64,000 bases of DNA from an uncultured Gammaproteobacteria bacterium (GCA_905479985.1 CAJQOM010000005.1:1-64000); one strand, 5' to 3'; shown: positions 39,326 to 49,553, numbered from the stretch's first letter. The notes: a model not told the origin generated them from the letters alone. Numbers and translations are program-made.

Positions 39326-40260
39326 GATTGACTCTCCTTATCTTGAGCGTTCAACATGGGAAAACCCAACGATTCACGGCGTTCGTAATACGTTTGTGCA
39401 ACTGCTTGAGCTAATTTTCGTACACGCAAGATAAAGCGTTGTCGCTCGGTGACCGAGATGGCTTTTCGTGCATCAAGTAAATTAAAGGTATGGGATGCTT
39501 TTAAAACCAATTCATAAGCGGGTAAAGGTAACCCTGCTTCGATCATTTTTGCACTTTCGCGTTCGCAGGTATCAAAGGTAGTGAATAAACTCTCAACATG
39601 CGCATGGTCAAAATTATATTCTGACATTTCAACTTCGTTTTGTAAGAACACATCGCCATAGGTGACTTTGCCTTTTGGCCCATCGGACCACACTAGGTCA
39701 TAAACACTGCTGACACCTTGTAAATACATGGCAATCCGTTCGAGACCATAGGTGATTTCACCTGTAACAGGCCGACATTCCAGACCGCCCACTTGCTGAA
39801 AATAGGTGAATTGCGTCACTTCCATGCCATTGAGCCAAATTTCCCAACCTAGTCCCCATGCGCCCAGTGTCGGTGATTCCCAATTATCTTCAACAAAACG
39901 GACATCATGAATGCCCGTATCAATACCCAACATTTTGAGCGACTCAAGATACAGCTCTTGAATATTATCTGGCGAGGGTTTTAATACCACTTGAAACTGG
40001 TAATAATGCTGTAGACGGTTTGGATTTTCGCCATACCGGCCATCAGTCGGTCGGCGAGAAGGCTGCACATAGGCTGCACTCCATGGCTCTGGGCCAATGG
40101 CACGCAAAAATGTCGCCGGATGGAATGTTCCCGCCCCCACTTCCATATCATAGGGCTGCAATAACACACAGCCTTGTTCGGCCCAGTATTGTTGCAACCT
40201 TAAAATTAATTCTTGGAACGTGTTCGGCGTTTCTGCCACCGTTGTAGCATGTGTAGTCAT
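39322..40260 (-). CDS. glyQ: Glycyl-tRNA synthetase alpha subunit
   Basis: This is the catalytic class II alpha subunit, with 312 residues. [41 protein letters not shown] opens the family fold, and [18 protein letters not shown] lies in the active-site region. The length is normal. It heads the minus-strand run that ends with fimX and diverges from gshB across 165 bases. Confidence 0.97.
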   Translation of the reverse strand: MTTHATTVAETPNTFQELILRLQQYWAEQGCVLLQPYDMEVGAGTFHPATFLRAIGPEPWSAAYVQPSRRPTDGRYGENPNRLQHYYQFQVVLKPSPDNIQELYLESLKMLGIDTGIHDVRFVEDNWESPTLGAWGLGWEIWLNGMEVTQFTYFQQVGGLECRPVTGEITYGLERIAMYLQGVSSVYDLVWSDGPKGKVTYGDVFLQNEVEMSEYNFDHAHVESLFTTFDTCERESAKMIEAGLPLPAYELVLKASHTFNLLDARKAISVTERQRFILRVRKLAQAVAQTYYERRESLGFPMLNAQDKESQS

Positions 40261-40425
40261 TAGTTAAAAATCACAATCTAGAAATCAAAACGCTCTGATT
40301 ATAGCGAAGTTCGTCTCGCGATGCCCGCGTAAGCCTCTGAAGTGTGGGATTTTCATTAAACCAGATCAGTCAAAAATAAATTTCAGGTAGAATCTGTTCA
40401 TATTCATCAAACTCTGAAGGTCAAT

Positions 40426-41373
40426 ATGGCGCAAATTCAACTCGGTATCGTGATGGATCCTATTTCAGCGATCACGATCAAAAAAGACAGTAGTTTTGCG
40501 ATGTTACTCGCTGCGCAGGCGAAAGGTTGGCAGCTGTATTACATGGAACAAAGCGATCTATTTCTGTCTCAAGGGGTTGTTTCAGCCACAGTCAAACGAT
40601 TGCAGGTAGTTGAAGATGCGGATTGTTGGTACACGCTGAGTGAGCCCGACACGATCGCACTGAGTGAACTCGATGTTGTGTTAATGCGCAAAGATCCGCC
40701 GTTTGATATGGAATACATCTACAGCACATATCTACTAGAACAAGCGCAAGCGGCAGGGGTTTTGATCGTCAATGATCCGCAAAGTTTGCGTGATGCTAAT
40801 GAGAAATTATTTACCGCTTGGTTTCCTGAATGCTGCCCCGATACCTTAGTCACTCGTCAGAGCACGTTGATTCGTGACTTTCATCAGACCCACGGCGATA
40901 TTATTCTCAAGCCATTGGACGGTATGGGCGGTGCTTCAATCTTTAGGGTGAAACAGGACGACCCGAACCTCAGTGTCATTATCGAAACACTAACCGAATA
41001 TGGTCAAAAATCAATCATGGCACAGCGTTTTATCCCGGATATTGCTGATGGCGACAAGCGTATTTTAATGATCGATGGTGAGCCTATCCCTTATGCTTTA
41101 GCCCGTATCCCTGCTAAAGGTGAAACACGTGGTAATTTGGCCGCGGGTGGACGAGCTGAAGGTCGGCCTTTAACAGAACGTGATCGTTGGATTTGTCAGC
41201 AAGTTGGGCCTAAATTACGTGAAAAAGGGCTCATTTTCGTCGGACTTGATGTGATTGGTGATTATTTAACAGAAATCAATGTCACCAGCCCAACTTGTAT
41301 TCGCGAATTAGACAGCCAATTTAACCTCGACATTGCTGGCGACTTAATCGATGCTATAACACGTCATTTATGA
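40426..41373 (+). CDS. gshB: Glutathione synthetase
   Basis: This ATP-grasp enzyme joins gamma-glutamylcysteine and glycine. The 315-residue prokaryotic form begins with GIVMDPISAITIKKDSSFAML. It carries ILKPLDGMGGASIFR for ATP binding and EINVTSPTCIRELD for magnesium and substrate. AAGG lies eight bases before the ATG. It overlaps apbE by four bases. In methylotrophs glutathione also serves formaldehyde handling, but this gene does not show which role dominates. Confidence 0.97.
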   Translation: MAQIQLGIVMDPISAITIKKDSSFAMLLAAQAKGWQLYYMEQSDLFLSQGVVSATVKRLQVVEDADCWYTLSEPDTIALSELDVVLMRKDPPFDMEYIYSTYLLEQAQAAGVLIVNDPQSLRDANEKLFTAWFPECCPDTLVTRQSTLIRDFHQTHGDIILKPLDGMGGASIFRVKQDDPNLSVIIETLTEYGQKSIMAQRFIPDIADGDKRILMIDGEPIPYALARIPAKGETRGNLAAGGRAEGRPLTERDRWICQQVGPKLREKGLIFVGLDVIGDYLTEINVTSPTCIRELDSQFNLDIAGDLIDAITRHL

Positions 41374-42416
41374 TGCCTTTCCTTCGTTTTATTCTCATTG
41401 GTCTTTGCCTGTCTGTCTTGACGGCTTGCGATAATGAACCCAGTGCAAGACAGGCTAAGTTTTATGCCTTTGGCACTGAAATCGATGTCAGTCTTTATGG
41501 CGTTTCTGAAGAAGAGGCAAGCGCGACTGTTTCCGCGTTAGAAGCCAGTTTTGCTGATATCGATAATACTTGGCATGCCTGGCGGCCCAGTACGCTAAGT
41601 GATATTAACCAAGCGATATCAAACAATAAATCAATCCTTGTTACTGACGATGTCGCTGCCCTTATTTTATTAGCCAAAACTTTAGCTCAAAACAGCGAGC
41701 ATTTGTTTAATCCTGCTGCTGGCAAGCTATTCGAGTTATGGGGCTTCCATCAAGATGATTGGTTTAACTCACGCTCGCCACCGACACAGAATCAACTTGA
41801 TAATTGGTTAGCAAAAGCGCCTTCAATGGATGCCCTGACCATAGAAAATGGTCAGTTAACCAGCGATAACGATGCCGTTAAATTAGGCTTTGGCGGTTTT
41901 GCTAAAGGCTTTGCCGTCGACCAAGCTATCCTGGCATTACAACAGCAAGGCATTCAAAATGCCTTGGTTAATATCGGCGGTGATTTACGTGCTATCGGCA
42001 TGCATGGCAAACGGCCCTGGGTTATTGGTGTCCGTCACCCTAGGCAAGATGGCATGTTGGCTACCATCGCGATTCAAGGTGATGAAAGTGTTTTCACCTC
42101 TGGCGACTATGAGCGCTTCTTTGAATATCAAGGCCAGCGTTACCCGCACATTCTTGATCCCCGTAATGGTCAGCCAGCAAATCAAGCAACATCGGTGACG
42201 GTATTACACGACAATGCCGCTATCGCAGATGCGGCCGCAACCGCCTTGTTTGTGGCGGGTCAGGATTGGCCCCGTATTGCTGCATTGATGGGTATCAAGC
42301 ATGTTATGCTAGTCCTACCTGATGGTGAAATAGAGATCAGCCCTGATATGCTTGAACGCGTTGCCTTCATAAATCATGACGCTCCGGCGATTGTAAGACC
42401 ACTTTCTTTGCCTTAA
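41370..42416 (+). CDS. apbE: FAD:protein FMN transferase, lipoprotein form
   Basis: ApbE attaches FMN covalently to threonines of exported flavoproteins such as NqrC and RnfG. The 348-residue protein begins with a lipoprotein signal and lipobox LTAC (C20). The next residue is D21, the classical inner-membrane retention signal. FGTEIDVSLYG, LGFGGFAKGFAVDQA and the ALVNIGGDLRAIG block are the FAD-binding features. HILDPRNGQPA and DAAATALFVAG close the active site. It is inserted between gshB and tonB. Confidence 0.94.
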   Translation: MMPFLRFILIGLCLSVLTACDNEPSARQAKFYAFGTEIDVSLYGVSEEEASATVSALEASFADIDNTWHAWRPSTLSDINQAISNNKSILVTDDVAALILLAKTLAQNSEHLFNPAAGKLFELWGFHQDDWFNSRSPPTQNQLDNWLAKAPSMDALTIENGQLTSDNDAVKLGFGGFAKGFAVDQAILALQQQGIQNALVNIGGDLRAIGMHGKRPWVIGVRHPRQDGMLATIAIQGDESVFTSGDYERFFEYQGQRYPHILDPRNGQPANQATSVTVLHDNAAIADAAATALFVAGQDWPRIAALMGIKHVMLVLPDGEIEISPDMLERVAFINHDAPAIVRPLSLP

Positions 42417-42419
42417 TTT

Positions 42420-43355
42420 ATGGAAAATACTGTCCCTACTGCGAGACTGAATTTCACCCTTTTCTTTTCGGTGATACTCCATTTGGTTATTTTATTGGGT
42501 GTCGGTTTTACGGTCTCATCTCCCCCTAATAATCCGCCATTAACCAGTCTTGATATCACACTCGTCAAGCAGCAAACAGAACTAGCGCCAGAAGAAGCAG
42601 ACTTTCTTGCTCAGGCGAACAATGAAGGTGGGGGCGAAGCCGATAAGAAAGCGCCTGACCCAACGCCAAATGAAGATCAAGCAGATCCTGTGACGGCACA
42701 AGCGTCGTCAAACACAAAGCCGACACCGCCACCTCAACCTATCGTCAAACCAACTCCACCAGCCCCTGTTGAAAAATCAACTAAAATCATCACACAGGCT
42801 AAGGCTGAACGGAAAATTCAAACGACTAAAGAACTTAATACTGACGTTAAACCGATCACCGAAGTCGTGCCACCAGCACGGCCCCAATTAAAAGCCAGCG
42901 ACCTGATTTTACAAGTAAAAAGTGATATCAAAATGCTCGAACAAAAATTGGATATGTCGGCCAAAGTATTAAATAAAAAGCCACGTAAGAGGTATTTATC
43001 GAGCCGTACCAAACAATATAATGCCGCGGCTTATCATGAAGCATGGCGCAAAAAAGTAGAGCGGATTGGTAATTTAAATTACCCTAAAGAGGCAAAGCGG
43101 AAAAGATTAAATGGCAGCTTAATGTTGTCGGTAGATATCAACCCTGATGGCAGTGTCCCTGTTGATGGTATCGTCGTTACGCGTTCATCTGGTCATGACA
43201 TTTTGGATAAAGCGGCCATTAAAATTGTACGCTTAGGCGCACCTTATGCCCCTATTCCAGAAGATGTACTGCAAGATTCAGCTCAAGATTATGACGTCAT
43301 CACCATCATTAGAACGTGGAAGTTCGAGACAGATCGGGGCCTGCAAGCCCGCTGA
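42420..43355 (+). CDS. tonB: TonB-family energy transducer
   Basis: This periplasm-spanning protein passes proton-motive force to the outer membrane. The 311 residues comprise an N-terminal anchor (about 9-29), a long proline- and glutamate-rich region (roughly 40-150, with PTPPPQPIVKPTPPAP), and a C-terminal TonB domain. The domain contains NYPKEAKRKRLNGSLMLSVDINPDGSV. No exbB or exbD lies beside it. The gshB-linked location resembles the P. aeruginosa tonB3 locus, where the protein is needed for type IV pili, so the same role is possible here. A bidirectional terminator follows. Confidence 0.88.
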   Translation: MENTVPTARLNFTLFFSVILHLVILLGVGFTVSSPPNNPPLTSLDITLVKQQTELAPEEADFLAQANNEGGGEADKKAPDPTPNEDQADPVTAQASSNTKPTPPPQPIVKPTPPAPVEKSTKIITQAKAERKIQTTKELNTDVKPITEVVPPARPQLKASDLILQVKSDIKMLEQKLDMSAKVLNKKPRKRYLSSRTKQYNAAAYHEAWRKKVERIGNLNYPKEAKRKRLNGSLMLSVDINPDGSVPVDGIVVTRSSGHDILDKAAIKIVRLGAPYAPIPEDVLQDSAQDYDVITIIRTWKFETDRGLQAR

Positions 43356-43375
43356 TTTAATCAAGTTCTCGAAAC

Positions 43376-43406
43376 AAAAAAGCCGCGAATCAATCGCGGC
43401 TTTTTT
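43376..43406. terminator. Bidirectional intrinsic terminator after tonB
   Basis: GCCGCGA (43382-43388) pairs with TCGCGGC (43394-43400) around ATCAA. Six A residues precede the stem and six T residues follow it. It therefore works in both directions, ending tonB on the plus strand and the VPLPA gene on the minus strand. Confidence 0.92.
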
Positions 43407-43424
43407 GAATTTCTGACGTTTCGA

Positions 43425-44027
43425 TTAAGCTTGCTTGGCTTTTCTTCTCATGCCAACAAAGCCCATTAACGCACTACCCAATAACCAGACTGCTGCTGGT
43501 ACTGGCACTGCCGTTAGATTCATATTTAGATCCCAATGCTTGTTGCCAAACAATTTATTTTGGCGTGCTTGATCACTAAATACATCAACCCACGTTGACC
43601 CACCAAATGCTAAGTTCTTGTCATTAGCGCCAGTACCAATTTGAAGTACAGGACCCTGACCTAACATAACCATACCTAGGTAGTAGGTCACTGAGTCAAT
43701 CATAATCGTTGAGTTTTCTTGGATATTGGCATAGTAATACCATGAGTCCAATACCGGGCCACCGCCCGTTTTATTTTTAGTGTAAGTCTCTTGACGGTCA
43801 TCAAACCAAACACTGATTTCAGCATCACGGCCAAAACGGTTTGTTGCTGTAGCCACTAAGTGTGCCGTGCCATTATCATATTCAGTCAACATGCTGCCCG
43901 AATTAAAGCTGTGACGCTTTTCATTTTCTGAACCGCCTAGACCATTAGTCCATAAACCATGATCGTCGCCGTTTGTTTGTGCATCTGTCACAGCCCATTT
44001 TTGGGTGACGCTAGCCGCCATTGTCAA
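43425..44027 (-). CDS. VPLPA/PEP-CTERM-like exported protein lacking a signal peptide
   Basis: This 200-residue protein ends with VPVPAAVWLLGSALMG, then GFVGMRRKAK, the tripartite motif, transmembrane helix and basic tail recognised by exosortase-type systems (VPLPA subtype). The body is polar with no cysteine, as usual for secreted matrix or surface proteins. The N terminus is odd: the only start codons are TTG at 44027 or ATG at 44021, and a stop lies seven codons upstream. No hydrophobic export signal exists, although AASVTQKW looks like the residue context just after a signal peptidase site. No exosortase is in the window. The function is unknown. Confidence 0.75.
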   Translation of the reverse strand: MTMAASVTQKWAVTDAQTNGDDHGLWTNGLGGSENEKRHSFNSGSMLTEYDNGTAHLVATATNRFGRDAEISVWFDDRQETYTKNKTGGGPVLDSWYYYANIQENSTIMIDSVTYYLGMVMLGQGPVLQIGTGANDKNLAFGGSTWVDVFSDQARQNKLFGNKHWDLNMNLTAVPVPAAVWLLGSALMGFVGMRRKAKQA

Positions 44028-44037
44028 TCGTGTAAAG

Positions 44038-44067
44038 ATTATAGGTTAATCAGAATGTTGCTGACAA
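44038..44067 (-). promoter_or_regulatory. Sigma-70 promoter reading into the VPLPA-type gene
   Basis: On the minus strand TTGTCA (44067-44062) and a perfect TATAAT (44043-44038) are 18 bases apart. They overlap the stop region of the CYTH gene. The predicted transcription start, near 44031, is only a few bases before the TTG at 44027, so the transcript would be almost leaderless. Confidence 0.5.
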
Positions 44068-44678
44068 TTGGACTTTAGTACTAAGGCATAACCTTTTTGT
44101 GCTTTACTACTATTTGTTGTTTCCAAAGGTAATTTAGAAATCAGTTGTACCGCTATCTGCTGCAAGTGATTTACATCACCTGTTTTAAGCTCAAGTTCTA
44201 TTTCATGTATTGATGTTGTCTTCTCACCGGCGTGGATGCTGCCTTTATCATAGGCAAGCTCGATTTCAGACTGATCCTGAGATCTTAGGACGATTGTCTG
44301 CCGAATAAAGTCTGTGGTAAATACTGGTGACACGCTTGCCCACATTACCTTATCTTCAATCAATGCTTTCAATGGCGTTAACGCCAATAACGCTTCATCG
44401 AATGCCTTTGTTTCCAATGCGTGTTCCCATTCTTGACGCTCATGCAGGCCATTTTTGACTTGACCTGCTTCTTTAACCGTTTGAAACCAGTGACTCCCAT
44501 CAAACCTTAATCTTAAGCCGACGCCACTGTCGATTAATGTTTGGTTTGGCGTATCAAAATAGGTACTGATTAACCTTTGGCTCGTTATCTCAGATTGTTC
44601 ATAACCCTCGAGCGAAATGTCCTTTAAAGTTATCTCACCCTCTAATACCGATAACTTTAATTCCTGTTCTAATACCAT
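44046..44678 (-). CDS. CYTH-domain triphosphate tunnel protein
   Basis: The N-terminal EQELKL is the ExExK motif of CYTH/triphosphate tunnel metalloenzymes. YFDTPNQTLIDSGVGLRLR is the second conserved strand pair, and EIELELKTGD supplies further acidic metal ligands. At 210 residues it is a single CYTH domain without a CHAD domain. Members act as inorganic triphosphatases, thiamine triphosphatases or adenylate cyclases, and the substrate cannot be assigned here. It lies two bases downstream of uvrA and may be co-transcribed with it. Confidence 0.85.
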   Translation of the reverse strand: MVLEQELKLSVLEGEITLKDISLEGYEQSEITSQRLISTYFDTPNQTLIDSGVGLRLRFDGSHWFQTVKEAGQVKNGLHERQEWEHALETKAFDEALLALTPLKALIEDKVMWASVSPVFTTDFIRQTIVLRSQDQSEIELAYDKGSIHAGEKTTSIHEIELELKTGDVNHLQQIAVQLISKLPLETTNSSKAQKGYALVLKSNCQQHSD

Positions 44679-44680
44679 GG

Positions 44681-47500
44681 TTAGCTTAAGAGTGGTTTTA
44701 AGTAATGGCCGGTATGTGATGCCTTATTTTCGGCAACGTCTTCTGGTGTACCTGTTGCCACGACCATACCGCCACCTGACCCACCTTCTGGGCCCATATC
44801 GATAATCCAGTCTGCTGTTTTAATCACGTCTAGATTATGTTCTATCACGATAATGGTATTGCCGTGATCACGCAGACGATGCAGTACTTTTAACAACTGT
44901 TCAATATCAAAGAAATGTAAACCCGTTGTCGGCTCATCTAAGATATACAGTGTTTTTCCGGTATCGCGCTTAGATAATTCTTTAGCCAATTTAACCCGCT
45001 GCGCTTCGCCGCCAGATAACGTGGTCGCATTCTGGCCTAATTTGATATAGGTCAAGCCCACATCCATTAAGGTTTCGAGTTTTTTAGCCACGACAGGCAC
45101 GTTAGTGAAGAATACATTGGCCTCCTCAATCGTCATGTCCAATACTTCGGTAATGCTTTTACCTTTGTAGCGGATATCCAACGTTTCTCGATTATAGCGC
45201 TGGCCTTTACACACATCACAAGGTACATAAATGTCCGGCAGGAAGTGCATTTCAACTTTAATGAGTCCATCGCCCTGACACGCTTCACAACGGCCACCCT
45301 TAACATTAAAACTAAAGCGGCCAGGTGTATAACCGCGAGCACGTGACTCAGGTGTATTGGCAAATAATTCACGAACAGGCGTGAAAATACCGGTATACGT
45401 AGCGGGGTTTGAGCGCGGTGTACGCCCAATCGGGCTTTGATTAATGGCAATGACTTTATCGAGCTGGTGTAGACCAATCACTTCGTCATAAGGCGCCGGT
45501 TCATCGGAGGCATTATTGAGCGTTTTAGAGGTTAGTTTCAATAAAGTATCGTTGATCAGCGTCGACTTACCCGAGCCAGATACCCCCGTCACGCAGGTCA
45601 TTAAGCCCAGTGGAATATCAACGTTGACGTGTTGTAAATTATTACCTGAGGCCCCACGCATACTAATCAGACGTTTTTGATCAGACGTTTTACGACTTTC
45701 TGGCAAGGCAATTTTTCTACGACCCGACAAGTATTGGCCCGTTAAAGAGACCTCGCTCTTCATAATATCTTCTGGCGTGCCTCGGGCGACAATTTCACCA
45801 CCATGCACACCCGCACCGGGGCCAATGTCGAGCACATAATCTGCTGCTCGGATGGCCTCTTCATCATGCTCCACCACAATCACACTATTGCCCATGTCCC
45901 GGAGGCGGGTCAGTGTCGCTAATAAACGGTCATTGTCACGTTGGTGCAGGCCTATTGAAGGTTCATCAAGGATATACATCACCCCGACTAAACCGGCGCC
46001 GATTTGACTGGCTAATCTGATGCGCTGAGCTTCACCGCCGGATAAGGTGTCGGCACTTCTCGCTAAGGTTAAATAGTCCAAACCAACATTGACTAAAAAA
46101 GTGAGACGCTCTCCGATTTCAGACACAATTTTACTGGCAATCTCACCGCGTTTTCCCGGTAAGGTCAATTGATCAAAAAACTGTTTTACTTCGCCGACAG
46201 GCATATCGGTCACATTGGGTAAATTGGTTTGACCGATAAAGACATGTCGCGATGCTTCATTTAATCTAGCGCCATCACAGTCCGGACAGGCACGAACGGT
46301 ATGATATTTTGCCAGTTCTTCTCGCACACTGTTTGATTCGGTTTCATGATAGCGGCGTTGCATATTTGGGATAACACCTTCAAAGGTATGATTCCGTTTG
46401 ACGCTTTTGCCGCGATCACTGAGGTAATTAAAATCAATTTTTGTCCGACTGCTGCCATAAAGCACGACTTTTTTAATGTCTTCAGACAAGCTGTCATAAG
46501 GGCTATCTAAGTCAAAGTCATAGTGGGCCGCTAAGGATTTCATCAATTGAAAATAATAGGCATTACGACGATCCCAGCCTCTAACAGCCCCGGCAGATAA
46601 GCTTAATTCTGGATGGGCCACAATGCGTTCTGGATCAACAAACTGCTTTACGCCTAGGCCATCACAGGTGCCGCAAGCGCCGGCTGGATTGTTGAATGAA
46701 AACATCCTCGGCTCAAGTTCGACAATTGAATAACCACAACTTGGGCAAGAGAACCGCGATGAAAACACGGTCTCATCCCCGGCGTCATCCATTGAGGCAA
46801 CACGGGCCACACCATCGGCCATTTTCAAAGCTGTTTCGAATGATTCAGCCAGTCGCTGTTGTAAATCTGCTCGGATCTTAAACCGATCGATAACCGCTTC
46901 AATCGTGTGCTTTTTACGTAATTCTAATTCGGGAGGTGATTCTAATTCGATCACTTTTCCATTGACTCGTGCTCTCACAAAACCCTGTGCTCTCAGGTTT
47001 TCTAGAACATCTTTATGTTCACCCTTACGATCTTGTACTACTGGTGCCAATAGCATCATCCGTTCACCTTCCGGCATGGCTAATACTGCGTCGACCATTT
47101 GGCTAACGGTTTGTGCCGCTAAAGGCTCGTCATGTGTCGGGCAGCGTGGTTCGCCTGCTCTGGCAAACAATAAACGCAGGTAATCATAAATTTCGGTAAT
47201 CGTGCCAACAGTGGACCGTGGATTATGAGAAGTCGACTTTTGTTCAATTGAAATCGCGGGTGATAGCCCTTCAATATGATCAACATCTGGTTTTTCCATC
47301 ATCGATAAAAATTGACGCGCGTAAGCGGACAATGACTCGACATAACGTCGCTGCCCCTCGGCGTACAGCGTATCAAATGCCAGTGACGATTTTCCTGAAC
47401 CTGACAGGCCGGTGATTACGATTAACGCATCACGCGGCAGGTCCAGATCAATGTTTTTTAAATTATGCGTGCGTGCACCACGAATACTTATGCTTTTCAT
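44681..47500 (-). CDS. uvrA: Excinuclease ABC subunit A
   Basis: UvrA is the damage-recognition ATPase of nucleotide excision repair. The 939-residue protein has two ABC modules, with Walker [16 protein letters not shown] near residue 31 and [15 protein letters not shown] near residue 640. It has two zinc-finger modules ([14 protein letters not shown] and [19 protein letters not shown]) and the ABC signatures [12 protein letters not shown] and [12 protein letters not shown]. It is divergent from an MFS gene and upstream of the CYTH gene. Confidence 0.98.
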   Translation of the reverse strand: MKSISIRGARTHNLKNIDLDLPRDALIVITGLSGSGKSSLAFDTLYAEGQRRYVESLSAYARQFLSMMEKPDVDHIEGLSPAISIEQKSTSHNPRSTVGTITEIYDYLRLLFARAGEPRCPTHDEPLAAQTVSQMVDAVLAMPEGERMMLLAPVVQDRKGEHKDVLENLRAQGFVRARVNGKVIELESPPELELRKKHTIEAVIDRFKIRADLQQRLAESFETALKMADGVARVASMDDAGDETVFSSRFSCPSCGYSIVELEPRMFSFNNPAGACGTCDGLGVKQFVDPERIVAHPELSLSAGAVRGWDRRNAYYFQLMKSLAAHYDFDLDSPYDSLSEDIKKVVLYGSSRTKIDFNYLSDRGKSVKRNHTFEGVIPNMQRRYHETESNSVREELAKYHTVRACPDCDGARLNEASRHVFIGQTNLPNVTDMPVGEVKQFFDQLTLPGKRGEIASKIVSEIGERLTFLVNVGLDYLTLARSADTLSGGEAQRIRLASQIGAGLVGVMYILDEPSIGLHQRDNDRLLATLTRLRDMGNSVIVVEHDEEAIRAADYVLDIGPGAGVHGGEIVARGTPEDIMKSEVSLTGQYLSGRRKIALPESRKTSDQKRLISMRGASGNNLQHVNVDIPLGLMTCVTGVSGSGKSTLINDTLLKLTSKTLNNASDEPAPYDEVIGLHQLDKVIAINQSPIGRTPRSNPATYTGIFTPVRELFANTPESRARGYTPGRFSFNVKGGRCEACQGDGLIKVEMHFLPDIYVPCDVCKGQRYNRETLDIRYKGKSITEVLDMTIEEANVFFTNVPVVAKKLETLMDVGLTYIKLGQNATTLSGGEAQRVKLAKELSKRDTGKTLYILDEPTTGLHFFDIEQLLKVLHRLRDHGNTIIVIEHNLDVIKTADWIIDMGPEGGSGGGMVVATGTPEDVAENKASHTGHYLKPLLS

Positions 47501-47554
47501 TAAGCTTCCGTATAGAATAAGGCCGAACCGATTAATATACCCCTACTCACTATA

Positions 47555-48943
47555 ATGACGCAAAAGCAAAACACAGCCTCTAGCATGACCTCACTTGAGA
47601 AGCGTAGCATTTCTGGCCTAGCCAGTATTTTTGCGCTCAGAATGCTCGGCTTATTCATGATTTTGCCGGTATTTTCTTTGGCAGCTGAACAATATTCCGG
47701 CTCAACGCCGCTATTAATCGGCTTAGCTATCGGTGCTTACGGCCTGACTCAAGCTTTATTCCAAATCCCTTTTGGCATGTTATCTGACCGAATTGGTCGC
47801 AAGCGGGTCATTACCGCCGGTTTATTATTATTTGCGGCAGGTAGTGTGGTTGCGGCCACTGCTGACAGTATTCAAATGGTGATTTTAGGCCGGTTATTGC
47901 AAGGTAGCGGTGCTATTTCAGCCGCCGTGATGGCCTTAACCGCCGATTTAACACGTGATGAGCACCGTACAAAAGCAATGGCCAGTATTGGCATAAGTAT
48001 TGGCCTGTCTTTTTCTGTTGCCTTAGCAACCGGAGCGGCATTAGAAAGCTGGATCGGTTTATCGGGCATTTTTTGGGCAACCGCGGCATTCTCTTTGGTC
48101 GGTATTGCTGTTTTGCATTTGTGGGTGCCCACGCCGACACGCTCTACGACACATCGCGATATGGAGCCAGCGCCAAAACAATTTATAAAAGTACTGCGTA
48201 ACCCCGAGATCATGCGATTAGTGCTCAGTATTATGATGTTGCATTTATTGTTAACCACCAGTTTTTTTGCCCTACCTATCACCTTATTCGAGCATGCCGG
48301 CTTAGCCAAAAGCGACCATGCCATGGCGTATTTACCCGTGCTGATTTTGGCTTTTATTGCAATGGTGCCGTTCATTATCATTGCTGAGAAACGCCGGAAA
48401 ATGAAAGCGGTATTCCTTGGTGCCGTGATTGTATTAGGCCTAGTGCAGCTTATCTGGGCTTTCGGACCTAGCTCTACCACCAGCATTTTAATTGGCCTAT
48501 GGCTGTTCTTTACCGCCTTTAATATTCTTGAGGCCAGTTTGCCATCAATGATGTCCAAACTTAGTCCGCTGGCAAATAAAGGAACCGCACTGGGGGTTTA
48601 TTCGACAGCACAATTCTTAGGCGCTTTTATTGGCGGCGCGACCGGCGGCTTTTTATATGGTCAGTTTGGCGTCACTGGTGTCTTTATTGCTGGTGCCATC
48701 ATTACCTTAGTGTGGTTATTCTTTGTTTTACCAATGACGCCACCGCGCCATTTATCAACTAAAATTCTTGAGCTCGCCACGTTAACTGATGACAATGCCA
48801 ATGACACTGCTGCGCGATTGAACGCTATCGATGGTGTTGTTGAAACAATGATAGTCGCCAGTGAGCAAGTGGCTTATGTAAAATATGCACCCGAAGAACT
48901 CAATCTCGATGATCTAGATGCTTTTCGCGTTTCATCATCGTAG
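47555..48943 (+). CDS. MFS transporter, YajR-like with C-terminal ferredoxin-fold domain
   Basis: This 462-residue exporter of the major facilitator superfamily has twelve hydrophobic segments. The loop motif GMLSDRIGRKRVITAGLL is motif A and LGRLLQGSGAISAAVMALTADLT is motif C/D-like. After the last helix, residues about 415-462 form a soluble tail, ARLNAIDGVVETMIVASEQVAYVKYAPEE. Its alternating pattern fits the small YAM domain of E. coli YajR. The substrate is unknown; drug or proton antiport is a guess from the family. No clear ribosome site precedes the first ATG, and a second ATG lies at 47585. Confidence 0.85.
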   Translation: MTQKQNTASSMTSLEKRSISGLASIFALRMLGLFMILPVFSLAAEQYSGSTPLLIGLAIGAYGLTQALFQIPFGMLSDRIGRKRVITAGLLLFAAGSVVAATADSIQMVILGRLLQGSGAISAAVMALTADLTRDEHRTKAMASIGISIGLSFSVALATGAALESWIGLSGIFWATAAFSLVGIAVLHLWVPTPTRSTTHRDMEPAPKQFIKVLRNPEIMRLVLSIMMLHLLLTTSFFALPITLFEHAGLAKSDHAMAYLPVLILAFIAMVPFIIIAEKRRKMKAVFLGAVIVLGLVQLIWAFGPSSTTSILIGLWLFFTAFNILEASLPSMMSKLSPLANKGTALGVYSTAQFLGAFIGGATGGFLYGQFGVTGVFIAGAIITLVWLFFVLPMTPPRHLSTKILELATLTDDNANDTAARLNAIDGVVETMIVASEQVAYVKYAPEELNLDDLDAFRVSSS

Positions 48944-48983
48944 AATACCCTCATAAACTTAATATCAAATTCAGGAGCAAACC

Positions 48984-49469
48984 ATGTCAGTGAATAAAGT
49001 GATTCTTGTTGGACGACTCGGCGCAGAACCGGAAAGTCGTTCTTTCCCTAATGGTGGCTCTATTTGTAATTTACGTTTAGCCACGTCAGAATCATGGAAA
49101 GACAAGCAAACCGGCGAGCGTAAAGAGCGGACAGAATGGCACCGTGTGGTCTTACAAAACCGCTTAGGTGAAGTTGCTCAACAATATTTACACAAAGGCT
49201 CTCAGGTCTATATCGAAGGTCGTATCCGCACTAATAAATGGCAAGATCAAAGTGGTCAAGATCGCTACTCGACTGAAATTATGGGCGATAGCATGACCAT
49301 GTTAGGCGGTGGCGGAAGTGGGTCTGGTGGTAGTACAGGATATGACCAATCAGCCCCTCAAAAACCAAAAGCCGCGGCTTCTCCACAACCGGCATCACCT
49401 TCTGCTGGGCCAGATTATGGCATGCCTTCAGGCGGTGCTGATTACTTGGATGATGATATTCCCTTCTAA
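48984..49469 (+). CDS. ssb: Single-stranded DNA-binding protein
   Basis: This protein coats single-stranded DNA and recruits repair and replication proteins. In its 161 residues an N-terminal OB fold begins [23 protein letters not shown] disordered Gly/Pro/Gln/Ser linker fills about residues 110-150, and the C-terminal tail YLDDDIPF recruits partners. AGGAG lies upstream of the ATG. The divergent pairing with uvrA, here with an MFS gene between, is widespread in gammaproteobacteria. Confidence 0.97.
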   Translation: MSVNKVILVGRLGAEPESRSFPNGGSICNLRLATSESWKDKQTGERKERTEWHRVVLQNRLGEVAQQYLHKGSQVYIEGRIRTNKWQDQSGQDRYSTEIMGDSMTMLGGGGSGSGGSTGYDQSAPQKPKAAASPQPASPSAGPDYGMPSGGADYLDDDIPF

Positions 49470-49553
49470 GTCAATTACTTAGTTTTGTCACATTTTTGCA
49501 ACAAAAGGCACGTAGTTACCCGTAGGATCAGCGTTAACGGATCACTTAAAAAC

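Noticed and set aside
40388-40393. TAGAAT as a -10 element for gshB
   Set aside because: No acceptable -35 lies 16 to 18 bases upstream, so I left it out of the feature list.
43425-44027. Considered calling the VPLPA-type gene a pseudogene
   Set aside because: The frame is intact from start to sorting signal and has a good promoter. Without homologues to compare, the missing signal peptide is reported as a finding instead.
47872-48558. 228-codon minus-strand open frame opposite the MFS exporter
   Set aside because: It mirrors the hydrophobic codons of the transporter on the other strand and carries no family motif, signal or ribosome site.
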